Source: an uncultured Bacteroides sp.
Lineage (GTDB): Bacteria > Bacteroidota > Bacteroidia > Bacteroidales > Bacteroidaceae
Assembly: GCA_900551645.1 (NCBI GenBank)
Contig: URWP01000003.1
Location: 1 to 34,823 of the forward strand
DNA length: 34,823 bases
Direction: 5' to 3'
Below are positions 25,389 to 33,525 of the stretch, piece by piece. The position numbers and the translations under genes were made by a program. Below the pieces are notes generated by a model. That model searched no databases. It was not told the DNA's origin and worked only from the letters and a program-made list of their open reading frames with translations. Position 1 is the stretch's first letter, and every line of letters starts with the position of its first letter.

Positions 25389-25787
25389 TTATTTCTCGAT
25401 AGGTTTATCCAGCTCTTTCCAATTTTCGAATCCTTTGTCCAGATTTACTACATGAAACCCTTTCTTGGTAAGGATACGTGCTGCATTCCGGCTACGTCGT
25501 CCGCTTTTGCAATAGACAGCTACCGTATGGCTTTTATCTAGCAGTTCGTCTACATTGGCGGCAAACTGTTCATCCAATACATTGATGTTGAGGCTTCCCG
25601 GGATATGTCCTTCGGTGTATTCGACTACTGTCCGTACATCTACCAGTTGGATAGAATCTTTCTGAAGATAATCCTCGAACTCATCGGCCGACAGGTTCTT
25701 GAACTTGTCTTGTTGTTTCGGTGTGCAGGCCATCAGTCCGATGAGGGCAATGCATACGAAAAACATAAAATACAATGTCTTGATCAT
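25389..25787 (-). CDS. Rhodanese-domain lipoprotein
   Basis: A 132-residue protein: lipobox LMAC with lipidated C21, then a single rhodanese domain (about 30-130). LVDVRTVVEYTEGHIPGSLNI is the first signature and the active-site loop is C93-KSGRRS, with the catalytic cysteine present. Single-domain rhodaneses carry sulfur as a cysteine persulfide or act in thiol handling; being outside the cytoplasm, this one is more likely involved in envelope sulfur or redox chemistry, which is inference. It is the last gene of a unit with the acyltransferase and the NigD-like protein, 27 bp after the latter, and is followed by the terminator at 25312-25373. Confidence 0.9.
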   Translation of the reverse strand: MIKTLYFMFFVCIALIGLMACTPKQQDKFKNLSADEFEDYLQKDSIQLVDVRTVVEYTEGHIPGSLNINVLDEQFAANVDELLDKSHTVAVYCKSGRRSRNAARILTKKGFHVVNLDKGFENWKELDKPIEK

Positions 25788-25814
25788 AACTAATTATGTA
25801 TCTGTTTTTATAGG

Positions 25815-26471
25815 TTAGGGTAGTGTAAATTCACGGGTGGTATTTCCTTCTTCATAAGTCTGTATGTGCAGGACAATACGGTCACCGGTGTCTAATTTGT
25901 TTCCGTATCCCCAAAGTGGTATTGAGAGATAGGTTTTCTGGGTGAAGGCTTCATAATCACCGTTCTGGTCATGATAAAGTGTCAGTTCCAGTTGGGCTCT
26001 GCCTTCATTGTCTTGGGTCAGACTGTTTTCTACGAAATGGAAGATATGGCTTTTGTCTTTAGCCATCGGGAGTAGTACCATATTCAGATACTTTCCAGAC
26101 AGCCAGATACTCTGAATGTCTAAAGGGTCTGTCCGGATGCCATCGCTAAAGGCAGAGGCCGGTTTGGGAAGCATAGACAGAACTTTTTGGGCAGAATAGA
26201 GTTGTACAGTCTCTTTTTCTACATCGGTTATCTGATAGACACATAAGGTACGGTAAATGGAATCAGGTGTCAGACCATCTAAGCCTTCCCGTTCCAGTAT
26301 CTGATATTTATCTCCTTGATCTGTAAGCAGGTAGGTTAGTACTCCTTCATCGTTAGTCTGTACTTCAGTAAATTCTGTCAGCACATCCGGATAGACATAA
26401 TCATCTTCTTGACAACCTTCGTTTGATAACAGAAAAACAGTCAAGAAGATATAGGTAAGGAACTTATTCAT
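25815..26471 (-). CDS. NigD-like lipoprotein
   Basis: A 218-residue lipoprotein with lipobox SNEGC (lipidated C20). The mature part fits the NigD-like family: an N-terminal OB-like strand region (VLTYLLTDQGDKYQILERE, then VYQITDVEKETVQLYSAQKV) and a C-terminal beta sandwich (IWLSGKYLNMVLLPMAKDK, followed by LELTLYHDQNGDYEAFTQKTYLSIPL). The name comes from a Bacteroides bacteriocin locus, but most members occur alone and have no known role. Its ATG overlaps the stop of the acyltransferase gene by 4 nt (26468-26471), which shows coupled translation. Location: outer membrane, side unknown. Confidence 0.78.
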   Translation of the reverse strand: MNKFLTYIFLTVFLLSNEGCQEDDYVYPDVLTEFTEVQTNDEGVLTYLLTDQGDKYQILEREGLDGLTPDSIYRTLCVYQITDVEKETVQLYSAQKVLSMLPKPASAFSDGIRTDPLDIQSIWLSGKYLNMVLLPMAKDKSHIFHFVENSLTQDNEGRAQLELTLYHDQNGDYEAFTQKTYLSIPLWGYGNKLDTGDRIVLHIQTYEEGNTTREFTLP

Positions 26472-27622
26472 TCTTCTGTTGCTTTCCGGTGGTTGATGAC
26501 AGGGTTGGCATACATAGTCAGTATCCGGTTGCGTAAGAAAGTTTCATCTTTATCAGGTAACTGAATCAGGGCAAGCTTTTGTTGCAGATAAGCTTCAAAC
26601 CGTTCCTTGTCGGCTGTTGTATACCGGTTTGCGTAACGGTTACTTCCTTCTAATTCATCGCAGGCGATGTAGTTTCCCGGATATAACCGGTAGTTGGCAT
26701 GGATTTTCCGGTCTATCAGTTGAGCTATGTGTGTGAATATTTCTGTTTTCGGCAGGTTACGGAGCTGTTCCAGTTCTTCATTGATACAGGCTGTTGCATG
26801 GAAATGGACATGTCCTTTGTAACCGAAGATACCGGTTTTCATGTTTTGTAAATCGTCTTCCTGAGTTTTCTTGAATCCTGGGATGTCCCGTTTCTGTTGC
26901 ATTTCCTGTGCTTTGAGGAAATCGCAAGGATCGTATTCGTAAGAAATGGCTACCGGAGCAATGTTCAGTTCTTTCAGCCGGTCGATGATATGTCCGTTGC
27001 CTCCCATAGCCAGCATTTTCAGGACACTTTCTTGGGTGCGGTCGTCCGAATCTTTGGCGCGTCCTTCGCGTTGGGCAATCCATACATTTTCTTTTTTTTC
27101 TGTGATGGCAAAATGGATGTAACGTGACATACGGGCGGATGATTCCAGCATCTGACGCATACTGAGTGCCCGCTGTACGATAAAGGATTTGTTTACACGT
27201 ACCAGTTTCTTGATCCACGGATAGATGAGCAGGTTGTCACCGATGGCAATTTCTACTGTTGTCGGGAAACCGTTATCCAGAAGGCCTACAGAAAGGAATC
27301 CCGGATCGAGAACAATGTCCCGATGGTTTGAAATGAATGTATAGGAAGTTTGTTTGTCCGGGAGGGCAGAAGCGTCCAGATCGAATCCGTCGCTGTGCTT
27401 GTTCATGATTCCGTGCAACAAGGAATAGAAGATTTTCTTCTGTACATCCAGGTTGGTCTTACACTGGCGGAGTATCGCAAATAGTTTATCCAGTGGTACG
27501 TCCGGCATAACAAAAGAAGCTACGGCCTGAAAGGCAGGGTCAGCTATCAGTTCCTCGAAAATCTGTGGAAGCTCTTCAGAGGTATACGGACGGATTTCAT
27601 CAAATTCGGCAGGTATGTTCAT
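26468..27622 (-). CDS. Glycerolipid acyltransferase-like protein (PlsC/PlsB superfamily)
   Basis: The chosen start, ATG at 27622, gives 384 residues beginning MNIPAEFDEIRPY; a longer frame reaching 27796 is rejected because the promoter at 27650-27681 lies inside it. The acyltransferase core shows SNHRDIVLDPGFL and IAQREGRAKDSDD, matching blocks I (normally H-x4-D) and III (EGxRS-like) of glycerol-phosphate acyltransferases, though here the spacing is H-x5-D with another Asp at H+2. It should transfer an acyl chain to a lipid precursor at the inner membrane face; the acceptor is not determined. No strong membrane helix is seen. It begins an operon with the NigD-like and rhodanese lipoproteins. 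Confidence 0.82.
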   Translation of the reverse strand: MNIPAEFDEIRPYTSEELPQIFEELIADPAFQAVASFVMPDVPLDKLFAILRQCKTNLDVQKKIFYSLLHGIMNKHSDGFDLDASALPDKQTSYTFISNHRDIVLDPGFLSVGLLDNGFPTTVEIAIGDNLLIYPWIKKLVRVNKSFIVQRALSMRQMLESSARMSRYIHFAITEKKENVWIAQREGRAKDSDDRTQESVLKMLAMGGNGHIIDRLKELNIAPVAISYEYDPCDFLKAQEMQQKRDIPGFKKTQEDDLQNMKTGIFGYKGHVHFHATACINEELEQLRNLPKTEIFTHIAQLIDRKIHANYRLYPGNYIACDELEGSNRYANRYTTADKERFEAYLQQKLALIQLPDKDETFLRNRILTMYANPVINHRKATEE

Positions 27623-27649
27623 AGGAATCTGTTTTTTGCTTAGTTTGTC

Positions 27650-27681
27650 CAAATATAGAAACTTTTTTCTGATGTTGCAAG
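27650..27681 (-). promoter_or_regulatory. Promoter of the acyltransferase operon
   Basis: Minus strand CTTG (27681-27678), 20 bp, TATATTTG (27657-27650). The -7 box is a full match, the -33 box three of four, and spacing exact. It sets the start codon at 27622, leaving a leader of about 25 nt. Confidence 0.6.
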
Positions 27682-27729
27682 GAGTGTCTATAAAAGTACT
27701 TTTCCATAGAGACTGTCTTCGGAAGAGAT

Positions 27730-27776
27730 AAAAAGAACGCAGAGCCGTAGAAAATGAATGTTCAGGACTCTGCGTC
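27730..27776 (-). terminator. Terminator of the PASTA-rluD-ddl operon
   Basis: ACGCAGAG (near 27738-27745) pairs with CTCTGCGT (near 27769-27776), with part of the loop also able to pair; on the minus strand it is followed by TTCTTTTTATC. It lies about 27 bp past the ddl stop. Confidence 0.6.
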
Positions 27777-27802
27777 AATATAGCCTGTAAAGCCAATGGC
27801 TA

Positions 27803-28777
27803 TCAGAAATGACTTTCGATAATATCGGTCATGACATCTTTGATATCCAGTCCGGCAGCTTTTACCTGCTGAGGAATGAAGCTGGTTGCCGTCATTCCCG
27901 GTGTCGTATTGATTTCCAGCATGTTGATTTTTTCGCCTTCGGTAATGATATAGTCTACGCGGATAATACCTTTACATCCCAAAATATCATAGATGGCTGA
28001 GGTCAGTTTCTGTACCCGTCCGGTCAGTTCCGGGCTGAGTCGGGCCGGAGTGATTTCGGTTACCTCACCTTTATATTTTGCGTTGTAATCGAAGAATTCA
28101 TTCTGGCTGACTACTTCGGTGATGGGGAATACCACAGATTTTCCAGGAACCTTGTAACAGCCGTTTGCCAGTTCGATACCGTCCATGAAAGCTTCAATCA
28201 TAACATCGTCCGATTCCTGAAAAGCGGCCTGGAGTGCCGGTTGTATCTGTTCACGGGTCTTTACTTTAGTGACACCAAAGCTGGAGCCGCTGGCATTGGG
28301 CTTGATGAAGCAGGGTAGACCAATTTTCTCTACCACGTCTTCGTCACTGATACCGTAGCGTTTGTTCACCAGCATTGATTCTGCTACACGGATACCGAAC
28401 CCTTTCAAATATTGGTTTAAGGTGAATTTACTGAAAGTCATGGCCGATACCAGTACGTCGCAGGTAGAATAGGGGATATCCAGCAGTTCAAAATAGCCTT
28501 GCAGGATACCGTTCTCACCTGGAGTGCCGTGAATGGTGATATATGCGAAATCTGGGATAATCTTGTTTCCTTTGTCTTGGAAACTGAAATCATTTTTATC
28601 TACCGGAGTACGTGTCCCGTCCGGCAAAATGGCTTCCCAATATTTTTTGGTCAGTTCTACAATGTAGAGGTTATATTTTTCCTTGTCGATGAATGAGTAG
28701 ATTCCCTCTGCACTTTTCATGGAGACTTCGTGTTCTGAAGAGTCTCCCCCTGCTATGATAGCAATGGTTCGTTTCAT
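27803..28777 (-). CDS. ddl: D-alanine--D-alanine ligase
   Basis: A 324-residue cytosolic ATP-grasp enzyme that joins two D-alanines for the peptidoglycan pentapeptide. Marks are the N-terminal GGDSSEHEVS (10-19), TIHGTPGENG (81-90), the ATP-grasp glycine-rich loop KPNASGSSFGV (159-169), EFFDYNAKY (227-235) as in D-Ala-D-Ala ligases rather than D-Ala-D-Lac enzymes, and metal ligands in MLEINTTPGMT (286-296). Length is typical. The start overlaps the stop of the pseudouridine synthase gene by 4 nt (28774-28777). It is the last gene of the unit with the PASTA protein, an arrangement common in Bacteroidetes. Confidence 0.95.
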   Translation of the reverse strand: MKRTIAIIAGGDSSEHEVSMKSAEGIYSFIDKEKYNLYIVELTKKYWEAILPDGTRTPVDKNDFSFQDKGNKIIPDFAYITIHGTPGENGILQGYFELLDIPYSTCDVLVSAMTFSKFTLNQYLKGFGIRVAESMLVNKRYGISDEDVVEKIGLPCFIKPNASGSSFGVTKVKTREQIQPALQAAFQESDDVMIEAFMDGIELANGCYKVPGKSVVFPITEVVSQNEFFDYNAKYKGEVTEITPARLSPELTGRVQKLTSAIYDILGCKGIIRVDYIITEGEKINMLEINTTPGMTATSFIPQQVKAAGLDIKDVMTDIIESHF

Positions 28778-29847
28778 AATTCTTCTCGGTTACTGATATA
28801 TGTTCTCCATTTTTCCAGCAGGCAGGTCATGTCTTCGGGCAGATCTGAGGTGAAAAACATCTCTTCTCCGGTGCGTGGGTGCACAAAGCCCAATGTCTTG
28901 GCGTGAAGCGCTTGTCGGGGACAAATGTCGAAACAGTTGTTTACAAATTGTTTGTATTTACTAAAATGCGTTCCTTTCAATATTTCATGGCCGCCGTACC
29001 GCTCGTCGTTGAAAAGGGTATGTCCGATGTATTTCATGTGTACACGTATCTGGTGAGTGCGTCCGGTTTCGAGTACACATTTTACTAAAGTGACATATCC
29101 TAGTCGCTCCAGTACCTGATAGTGTGTTACGGCATGCTTGCCTTGGGTTGGATCGGCCATGACTGCCATTTGCATCCGGTCTTTCGGGTTACGTCCGATG
29201 TTCCCGGTAATGGTTCCTTCATCTGCATCGATGATACCCCATACCAACGCATTGTATTCGCGTTTAGTGGTTTTGTTATAGAATTGCAGGCCCAGACTGG
29301 TTTTGGCATCAGGGGTTTTGGCTACTACCAGTAGTCCGGAAGTATCTTTATCGATACGGTGTACCAGACCAACTTGTGGATCGTTCGGGTTATAGGTCGG
29401 CACATCACGCAGATGCCAGGCAATAGCATTGACCAATGTGCCGTGATAGTTTCCACATCCCGGATGAACTACCAGCCCTGCCGGTTTGTTGATGACCATC
29501 AAATCTTCATCTTCGTATACTACATTCAGCGGTATGTCTTCCGGTATGATATCATTTTCATAACGGGGACGGTCCATCATGACGGTCAGTATGTCCTGGG
29601 GCTTTACCTTGTAACTGCTTTTTACCGGTTTCCCGTTGGCCATGACAAATCCTGCATCCGCAGCCTGTTGGATGCGGTTACGTGAAGAGTTTACTAGTCT
29701 TTCGAACAGGTATTTATCTATGCGTACGGGTGATTGTCCTTTGTCTACTACTACCCGGAAATGTTCATATAAGGTGGTAGGGTCGTTCAAAGGTTCAATG
29801 TCTTCTAAAGTATCGCCTTCCAGTTCTTCGATATATTCTTCTGTCAT
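28774..29847 (-). CDS. rluD: RluD-type 23S rRNA pseudouridine synthase
   Basis: A 357-residue cytosolic enzyme of the RluA/RluD family. An S4 RNA-binding domain (about 41-85: RIDKYLFERLVNSSRNRIQQ) precedes the catalytic domain; HRIDKDTSGLLVVAK carries the catalytic D166, and GRTHQIRVH the second family block. RluD-type enzymes convert uridines in helix 69 of 23S rRNA, needed for ribosome assembly and function; the exact target positions are inferred from the family. Residues 1-30 are an acidic extension common in Bacteroidetes members. It lies 19 bp after the PASTA gene and overlaps ddl by 4 nt, so all three are one transcript. Confidence 0.9.
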   Translation of the reverse strand: MTEEYIEELEGDTLEDIEPLNDPTTLYEHFRVVVDKGQSPVRIDKYLFERLVNSSRNRIQQAADAGFVMANGKPVKSSYKVKPQDILTVMMDRPRYENDIIPEDIPLNVVYEDEDLMVINKPAGLVVHPGCGNYHGTLVNAIAWHLRDVPTYNPNDPQVGLVHRIDKDTSGLLVVAKTPDAKTSLGLQFYNKTTKREYNALVWGIIDADEGTITGNIGRNPKDRMQMAVMADPTQGKHAVTHYQVLERLGYVTLVKCVLETGRTHQIRVHMKYIGHTLFNDERYGGHEILKGTHFSKYKQFVNNCFDICPRQALHAKTLGFVHPRTGEEMFFTSDLPEDMTCLLEKWRTYISNREEL

Positions 29848-29866
29848 ACAGTGTTCAGAGGTGAGA

Positions 29867-30514
29867 TTAAAACCATGAATCGTCTACTTGTGGTTCCTCG
29901 TCCGGAGTACTCAAATCGATATCCATATTGAGTGAATCCATACTCATGGAATCTCTCATGGCTGTGTTCCCCACAGAAAGGGTCAGTAATGCTTCATAGG
30001 GTACTTTGTCGCCGGTTCTCAAGCTCCGTCCACGATATTTTATACCGTATACCCAGTCTTGTTCACCTGAAACATATTCCGGTTCGGTCAGTTTGAATCC
30101 GATGGCTTTCAGTTTGGCTTCTGCTTGTCGCAATGAACTGTTGTCTATCAAATCAGGAATCTTTACCAGCGGTACATCATTGGTAGTAACAGTCAGATAA
30201 ACAGTACGCCCTTCCTTGACCCGTGCACCGGCAGCTGGTGTCTGATCCAGAATAATACCTGAAGGCATTCCTTTTACATAAGAAGAATCAATAATAACTC
30301 CTTTCAGCTTTTGGGTTGTTAATGCCTGTTGGGCTTCAGGCAGTGTCTGGTTCTTTACGTTAGGAACCAGATACGATTGATTGTGATGTGTATAGTTATC
30401 CAGCCAGATGAGTGTCCCAATGATGATTGCGGCAGTCACTACTATCATGGCAATGAGGTTCAGCCAAAAGGAACGGTTGTTCTTGAATGAAAAAAAGTCT
30501 TTCAGTGTAATCAT
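29867..30514 (-). CDS. PASTA-domain membrane protein
   Basis: A 215-residue protein from ATG at 30514; the longer reading begins with TTG at 30544, inside the -7 promoter box, and is rejected. A short cytosolic start (MITLKDFFSFKNNRSFW) leads to one transmembrane helix (LNLIAMIVVTAAIIIGTLIWL) and two PASTA domains outside: about 48-110 (VPNVKNQTLPEAQQAL) and 115-180 (IPDLIDNSSLRQAEAKL), then an acidic tail. PASTA domains bind peptidoglycan stem peptides or beta-lactams in penicillin-binding proteins and kinases. There is no kinase or transpeptidase domain, so its role beside ddl is probably structural or sensory in wall synthesis; that is inference. Confidence 0.88.
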   Translation of the reverse strand: MITLKDFFSFKNNRSFWLNLIAMIVVTAAIIIGTLIWLDNYTHHNQSYLVPNVKNQTLPEAQQALTTQKLKGVIIDSSYVKGMPSGIILDQTPAAGARVKEGRTVYLTVTTNDVPLVKIPDLIDNSSLRQAEAKLKAIGFKLTEPEYVSGEQDWVYGIKYRGRSLRTGDKVPYEALLTLSVGNTAMRDSMSMDSLNMDIDLSTPDEEPQVDDSWF

Positions 30515-30541
30515 ATTCGAGTATCGGTGTAATATTCGGGA

Positions 30542-30571
30542 CAAAGATACAACTTTTAATTGGAACGCAAC
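30542..30571 (-). promoter_or_regulatory. Promoter of the PASTA-rluD-ddl operon
   Basis: TATCTTTG on the minus strand (30549-30542) is a full -7 match, with GTTG (30571-30568) 18 bp upstream as a weak -33 box. It gives a leader of about 25 nt to the ATG at 30514. Confidence 0.55.
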
Positions 30572-30620
30572 CGTATCGTACGTCAGAGTTTTTGTATCAT
30601 TCTTGGGGAATGAAGAAGAA

Positions 30621-30657
30621 AAAGCCGTAAAATGCTCTCACAGCATTTTACGGCTTT
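30621..30657 (-). terminator. Terminator of rpmH
   Basis: AAAGCCGTAAAATGCT (30621-30636) pairs perfectly with AGCATTTTACGGCTTT (30642-30657) across 5 nt; T-rich sequence follows on the minus strand. It is 31 bp past the rpmH stop. Confidence 0.88.
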
Positions 30658-30687
30658 TCTTAATCCTTTTCCTTCAAGCACGGTTTA

Positions 30688-30849
30688 TTAAGCTTTCACT
30701 CCGTTGTACTCGTCAGAGATTGTCAGTTTTTTACGACCTTTGGCACGACGTGCAGCCAATACTCGGCGACCGTTTGCGGTAGCCATTCTTTCACGGAAAC
30801 CGTGTTTGTTTCTTCTCTTTCTGTTAGAGGGTTGGAATGTTCTTTTCAT
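30688..30849 (-). CDS. rpmH: 50S ribosomal protein L34
   Basis: A 53-residue, highly basic protein starting MKRTFQPSNRKRRNKHGF and continuing with RERMATANGRRVLAARRAKGR, the full L34 signature, then a short Bacteroidetes-type C-terminal tail (KKLTISDEYNGVKA). L34 binds 23S rRNA in the large subunit. The gene was located by reading the minus strand from the ATG at 30847-30849 to the TAA at 30690-30688. It stands alone here, with its own promoter (30894-30925) and terminator, and no rnpA or dnaA beside it; it is divergent from efp. Confidence 0.96.
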   Translation of the reverse strand: MKRTFQPSNRKRRNKHGFRERMATANGRRVLAARRAKGRKKLTISDEYNGVKA

Positions 30850-30893
30850 TTTCGTATATACTATTTATGTTATTATTCCATGCGTTCGGGCTG

Positions 30894-30925
30894 CAAAATT
30901 AGTGACTTTTTTTAAATAAACCAAG
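30894..30925 (-). promoter_or_regulatory. Promoter of rpmH
   Basis: Minus strand CTTG (30925-30922), 20 bp, TAATTTTG (30901-30894): full -7 match, three of four in the -33 box, exact spacing. Confidence 0.6.
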
Positions 30926-30951
30926 CGCTAAATCATTTTTAGACAAATCTT

Positions 30952-30983
30952 TTTGCGTTTTTTCCCGATTTAGATTAATTTTG
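30952..30983 (+). promoter_or_regulatory. Promoter of efp
   Basis: TTTG (30952-30955), 20 bp, TAATTTTG (30976-30983): a complete match to the Bacteroides consensus in boxes and spacing. The leader would be about 55 nt. Confidence 0.75.
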
Positions 30984-31040
30984 CATCCGGTTTTCAAGGG
31001 AACAAATCCATAAAATAACATAAATAAAAGTATTCAACTT

Positions 31041-31607
31041 ATGATTAACGCTCAAGACATTAAAATCGGAACAGCTATCCGTATGGACGGTAAACTGTAT
31101 TTCTGTATCGACTTTCTGCATGTAAAACCAGGTAAAGGTAATACTTTCATGCGTACTAAACTGAAAGATGTAGTAGATGGCTATGTGTTGGAACGTCGTT
31201 TTAATATCGGTGAGAAATTGGAAGATGTACGTGTAGAACGTCGTCCTTACCAATATTTATATAAGGAAGGTGAAGATTACATCTTCATGAACCAGGAAAC
31301 TTATGAACAGGTTCCTATCGCTCATGATTTGATTGAAGGTGTTGACTTCCTGAAGGAAGAGATGGTTATTGATGTAGTTTCTGATGCTTCTACAGAGACT
31401 ATCTTGTTTGCTGAATTGCCGGTAAAGGTTCAGTTGAAGGTTACTTATACAGAGCCGGGTCTGAAAGGTGATACAGCTACAAACGCTACTAAACCTGCTA
31501 CTGTAGAAACAGGTGCTACTGTACGTGTGCCGTTGTTCATCAATCAGGATGAAATTATCGAGGTAGATACTCGTGACGGTTCTTACGTAGGTCGTGTAAA
31601 AGCGTAA
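31041..31607 (+). CDS. efp: Translation elongation factor P
   Basis: A 188-residue, full-length EF-P with three beta-barrel domains: KOW-like N-terminal domain (1-65), central OB domain, and C-terminal OB domain ending GETGATVRVPLFINQDEIIEVDTR-like sequence (seen from 160). EF-P enters the ribosomal E site and relieves stalling at proline runs. The loop HVKPGKGNTFMR carries K32, the position of lysine modification in the E. coli protein; whether the organism modifies it cannot be seen here. Basic residues of the loop are intact. Strong own promoter, divergent from rpmH, and a strong terminator at 31625-31664. Confidence 0.96.
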   Translation: MINAQDIKIGTAIRMDGKLYFCIDFLHVKPGKGNTFMRTKLKDVVDGYVLERRFNIGEKLEDVRVERRPYQYLYKEGEDYIFMNQETYEQVPIAHDLIEGVDFLKEEMVIDVVSDASTETILFAELPVKVQLKVTYTEPGLKGDTATNATKPATVETGATVRVPLFINQDEIIEVDTRDGSYVGRVKA

Positions 31608-31624
31608 TATATAAAATATATATA

Positions 31625-31664
31625 AAAGAACAGCCATCCTTTATCTTAGGATGGCTGTTCTTTT
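31625..31664. terminator. Bidirectional terminator after efp
   Basis: AAAGAACAGCCATCCT and AGGATGGCTGTTCTTT pair perfectly across a 7-nt loop, with A and T runs on both sides. It can end both efp (plus) and the sigma-factor operon (minus). Confidence 0.88.
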
Positions 31665-31685
31665 ATTTATGAGTAGGGTAGTTTT

Positions 31686-32570
31686 TCAAAAGAGGATGAT
31701 TCCGGCAGAAAGTGCCGAGAATTTTGGTCCATATGATGTATCAAGAATATTACATGGACTGTATTTTACATAGATACCTACCGATTTACAGCTTATCGAT
31801 GCCTGGAAGTCTATTGTAACAGGAGTTTGATGGATGTTGTTGTCTGTCAGTTTGATTTTTTCTCCGTCCAGCTTATAACGTGTTTTCAGGCTGGCATGGG
31901 TGTTCAGATTGACGATAGTTCCCAGGCTGAATCCTAGTTTGTTACTGGATTCGTAGCTGAACATCAACGGTATCGACCAGCTGAATACCTTGATACGCGA
32001 GAACTCTATGTCTGCTCCTTCAGGATATTTGCCTAGTGTAATTTCGCTTCCTTCTTTGATGAAACGATTCTTCCCGGTCATCCGATAGTTTCGCCAGCTA
32101 CAGGCAATTCCTATGGAGAAGGATGTTTTAGAATACCACGGGTAGTAGGCCCATCCCAAAGAGGGAGTCGTGATTTCCCAGGATGAGGCCATGTCTGCGT
32201 TTAGATTTCCCGGAGCATTCGTGACCTTTGAAAGCCCTAGCTTGAAATCTTTTATGACGAACTCATTGTATCTGCGTCGGATGTATTTTTTCTGTTTCCG
32301 GAAAGGAATGTTGAAATCCCAATTGCTGCTCCTCTCTTTGGTAACTACAGGTTCTGATGAAGAAACATTTACTTCGCGGGTATATCGGAAGTCTGGATTC
32401 CCTTCTTCTCCTTCTATGTCGATGGTCAGTTGGTTGTCCGATTGTGTCAGTGTTACCCGGTCGGGTTTCTCGATTTGCACCGTGTTTGTGACTGTCAGTG
32501 AATCTTGCTGTGCGGCATACAAGCTGGTGGCTGCCAGAAAGCTTGTTGCCAATAGAATCATTCTTTTCAT
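31686..32570 (-). CDS. Putative outer-membrane beta-barrel protein
   Basis: A 294-residue exported protein (signal peptide MKRMILLATSFLAATSLYA). After an N-terminal region rich in Thr, Ser and charged residues (about 22-95) come alternating strands typical of a small barrel: LGWAYYPWYSKTSFSIGIACSW, FSWSIPLMFSYESSNKLGFSLG, and others, ending in SALSAGIILF with the terminal phenylalanine favoured by outer-membrane barrels. I do not recognise a named family. It is the last gene of the sigma-factor operon, 27 bp after the preceding gene, so it is probably a product made under the control of that sigma factor and could be involved in envelope stress; that is inference. Confidence 0.7.
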   Translation of the reverse strand: MKRMILLATSFLAATSLYAAQQDSLTVTNTVQIEKPDRVTLTQSDNQLTIDIEGEEGNPDFRYTREVNVSSSEPVVTKERSSNWDFNIPFRKQKKYIRRRYNEFVIKDFKLGLSKVTNAPGNLNADMASSWEITTPSLGWAYYPWYSKTSFSIGIACSWRNYRMTGKNRFIKEGSEITLGKYPEGADIEFSRIKVFSWSIPLMFSYESSNKLGFSLGTIVNLNTHASLKTRYKLDGEKIKLTDNNIHQTPVTIDFQASISCKSVGIYVKYSPCNILDTSYGPKFSALSAGIILF

Positions 32571-32597
32571 ATTTTATACCGTGTTGATTGTTAGTTT

Positions 32598-33050
32598 TTA
32601 TTGAAACATACGTTTGAGCTCTTCTAAGGTAACTTGTCCTTCCATGTATACAAGGGTAGCTTCCGGCTGTTTACCGGAATTAGGTTTTGCTGCCGTATTC
32701 CGGTAGAACAGATAGCGGTAGGTATCATTATCTTGAGCCGGGAAGCAATAGAAACCATAGTAAAGTCGATTATTGATTGTTCCAACTTCCTTATCTATTG
32801 CATGAACGGCATCTTTTCTGACCAATGCTTCCATTTTTTCAAAGGTTTGGGGAGCGTTGCTGATTGTAAGGCTTCGGAACAGTGTCAGATGGTATTGCTT
32901 CAGTTCCTTTCCTTTGATGAGGACTTCTACAGCTCGGTGGTCTTTTTTGAAACGACCGTCGAACAGTTCGGCTATCTGCATTCCTTTCTGTGCGGCTATG
33001 GGTAGTGCAAGAAGGAACATCATCCCTATTGTAATTGTCCGTCGTATCAT
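32598..33050 (-). CDS. Secreted hypothetical protein
   Basis: A 150-residue protein with signal peptide MIRRTITIGMMFLLALPIAAQ, so probably periplasmic. The mature part (QIAELFDGRFKKDHRAVEVLIKGKELKQYHLTLF... broken by a helix APQTFEKMEALVRKDA, then NRLYYGFYCFPAQ and a strand ATLVYMEGQVTLEELKRMF) resembles the small DUF4252 or DUF6108-like proteins that sit behind ECF sigma and anti-sigma genes in Bacteroidetes, but I cannot settle the family from sequence alone. It lies 13 bp after the putative anti-sigma gene and 27 bp before the barrel gene, so it belongs to the same operon. Function unknown. Confidence 0.72.
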   Translation of the reverse strand: MIRRTITIGMMFLLALPIAAQKGMQIAELFDGRFKKDHRAVEVLIKGKELKQYHLTLFRSLTISNAPQTFEKMEALVRKDAVHAIDKEVGTINNRLYYGFYCFPAQDNDTYRYLFYRNTAAKPNSGKQPEATLVYMEGQVTLEELKRMFQ

Positions 33051-33063
33051 AAGTTTATTTTTA

Positions 33064-33525
33064 TCAGTTAATGGTTAATGTATCATTTTCTTCCAATGTC
33101 TGGAAAATGTCGGAGAGTTGATCTTGTAGGAGAGTTTCTTCCTGAGGGGAATGCTGTACCTTTCCGATGGATTTCATAGCTTCGGATAATACGGTTTCTG
33201 TATTGGTACAACGCTCTCCATAAATATAGGCAACACAGATGTTTTGTTTTTCGGACAGATGCCATACTGCTGCTGTAAATAATAGACCGATGAGTGCGGC
33301 AGCTGCGGCATAACGGAAGATAGAAGCCGTTTGTTTATGATGATAAGTTCGTCCGGTGGCCAAGTAACCCATGACAGCCCGGAGCTCATCGAAGTCTTTG
33401 CTCTGTGAGGCAGGAGTGGTCAGGAAGTGTGCCAGCTCCCGTTCTTCGGCAGCGGTTGTTTCTGCTTCGAAGTAGCGTGCCGCCAGTTCTCTCCATTGTT
33501 GCTGTGTTCGTTCGTATTGTTTCAT
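33064..33525 (-). CDS. Putative membrane anti-sigma factor
   Basis: A 153-residue protein starting MKQYERTQQQWRELAARYFEAETT at 33525; this ATG overlaps the sigma-factor stop by 4 nt, and the 8 extra codons of the longer reading are rejected for that reason. The N-terminal 75 residues are helical and charged (EAETTAAEERELAHFL), like the cytosolic sigma-binding part of small Bacteroidetes anti-sigma proteins; one transmembrane helix follows (YAAAAALIGLLFTAAVWHL), then a short periplasmic tail. No zinc-binding HxxxCxxC motif is seen. The name rests on position, overlap and topology rather than on a clear domain match, so it is a functional inference. Confidence 0.65.
   Translation of the reverse strand: MKQYERTQQQWRELAARYFEAETTAAEERELAHFLTTPASQSKDFDELRAVMGYLATGRTYHHKQTASIFRYAAAAALIGLLFTAAVWHLSEKQNICVAYIYGERCTNTETVLSEAMKSIGKVQHSPQEETLLQDQLSDIFQTLEENDTLTIN

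Noticed and set aside
27623..27796. 58-residue N-terminal extension of the acyltransferase
   Set aside because: It runs through a well-spaced promoter (27650-27681) and the terminator of the neighbouring operon, and its residues look like translated noncoding DNA.
30515..30544. Upstream TTG start for the PASTA protein
   Set aside because: The codon overlaps the -7 promoter box TATCTTTG, so it would not be in the transcript.
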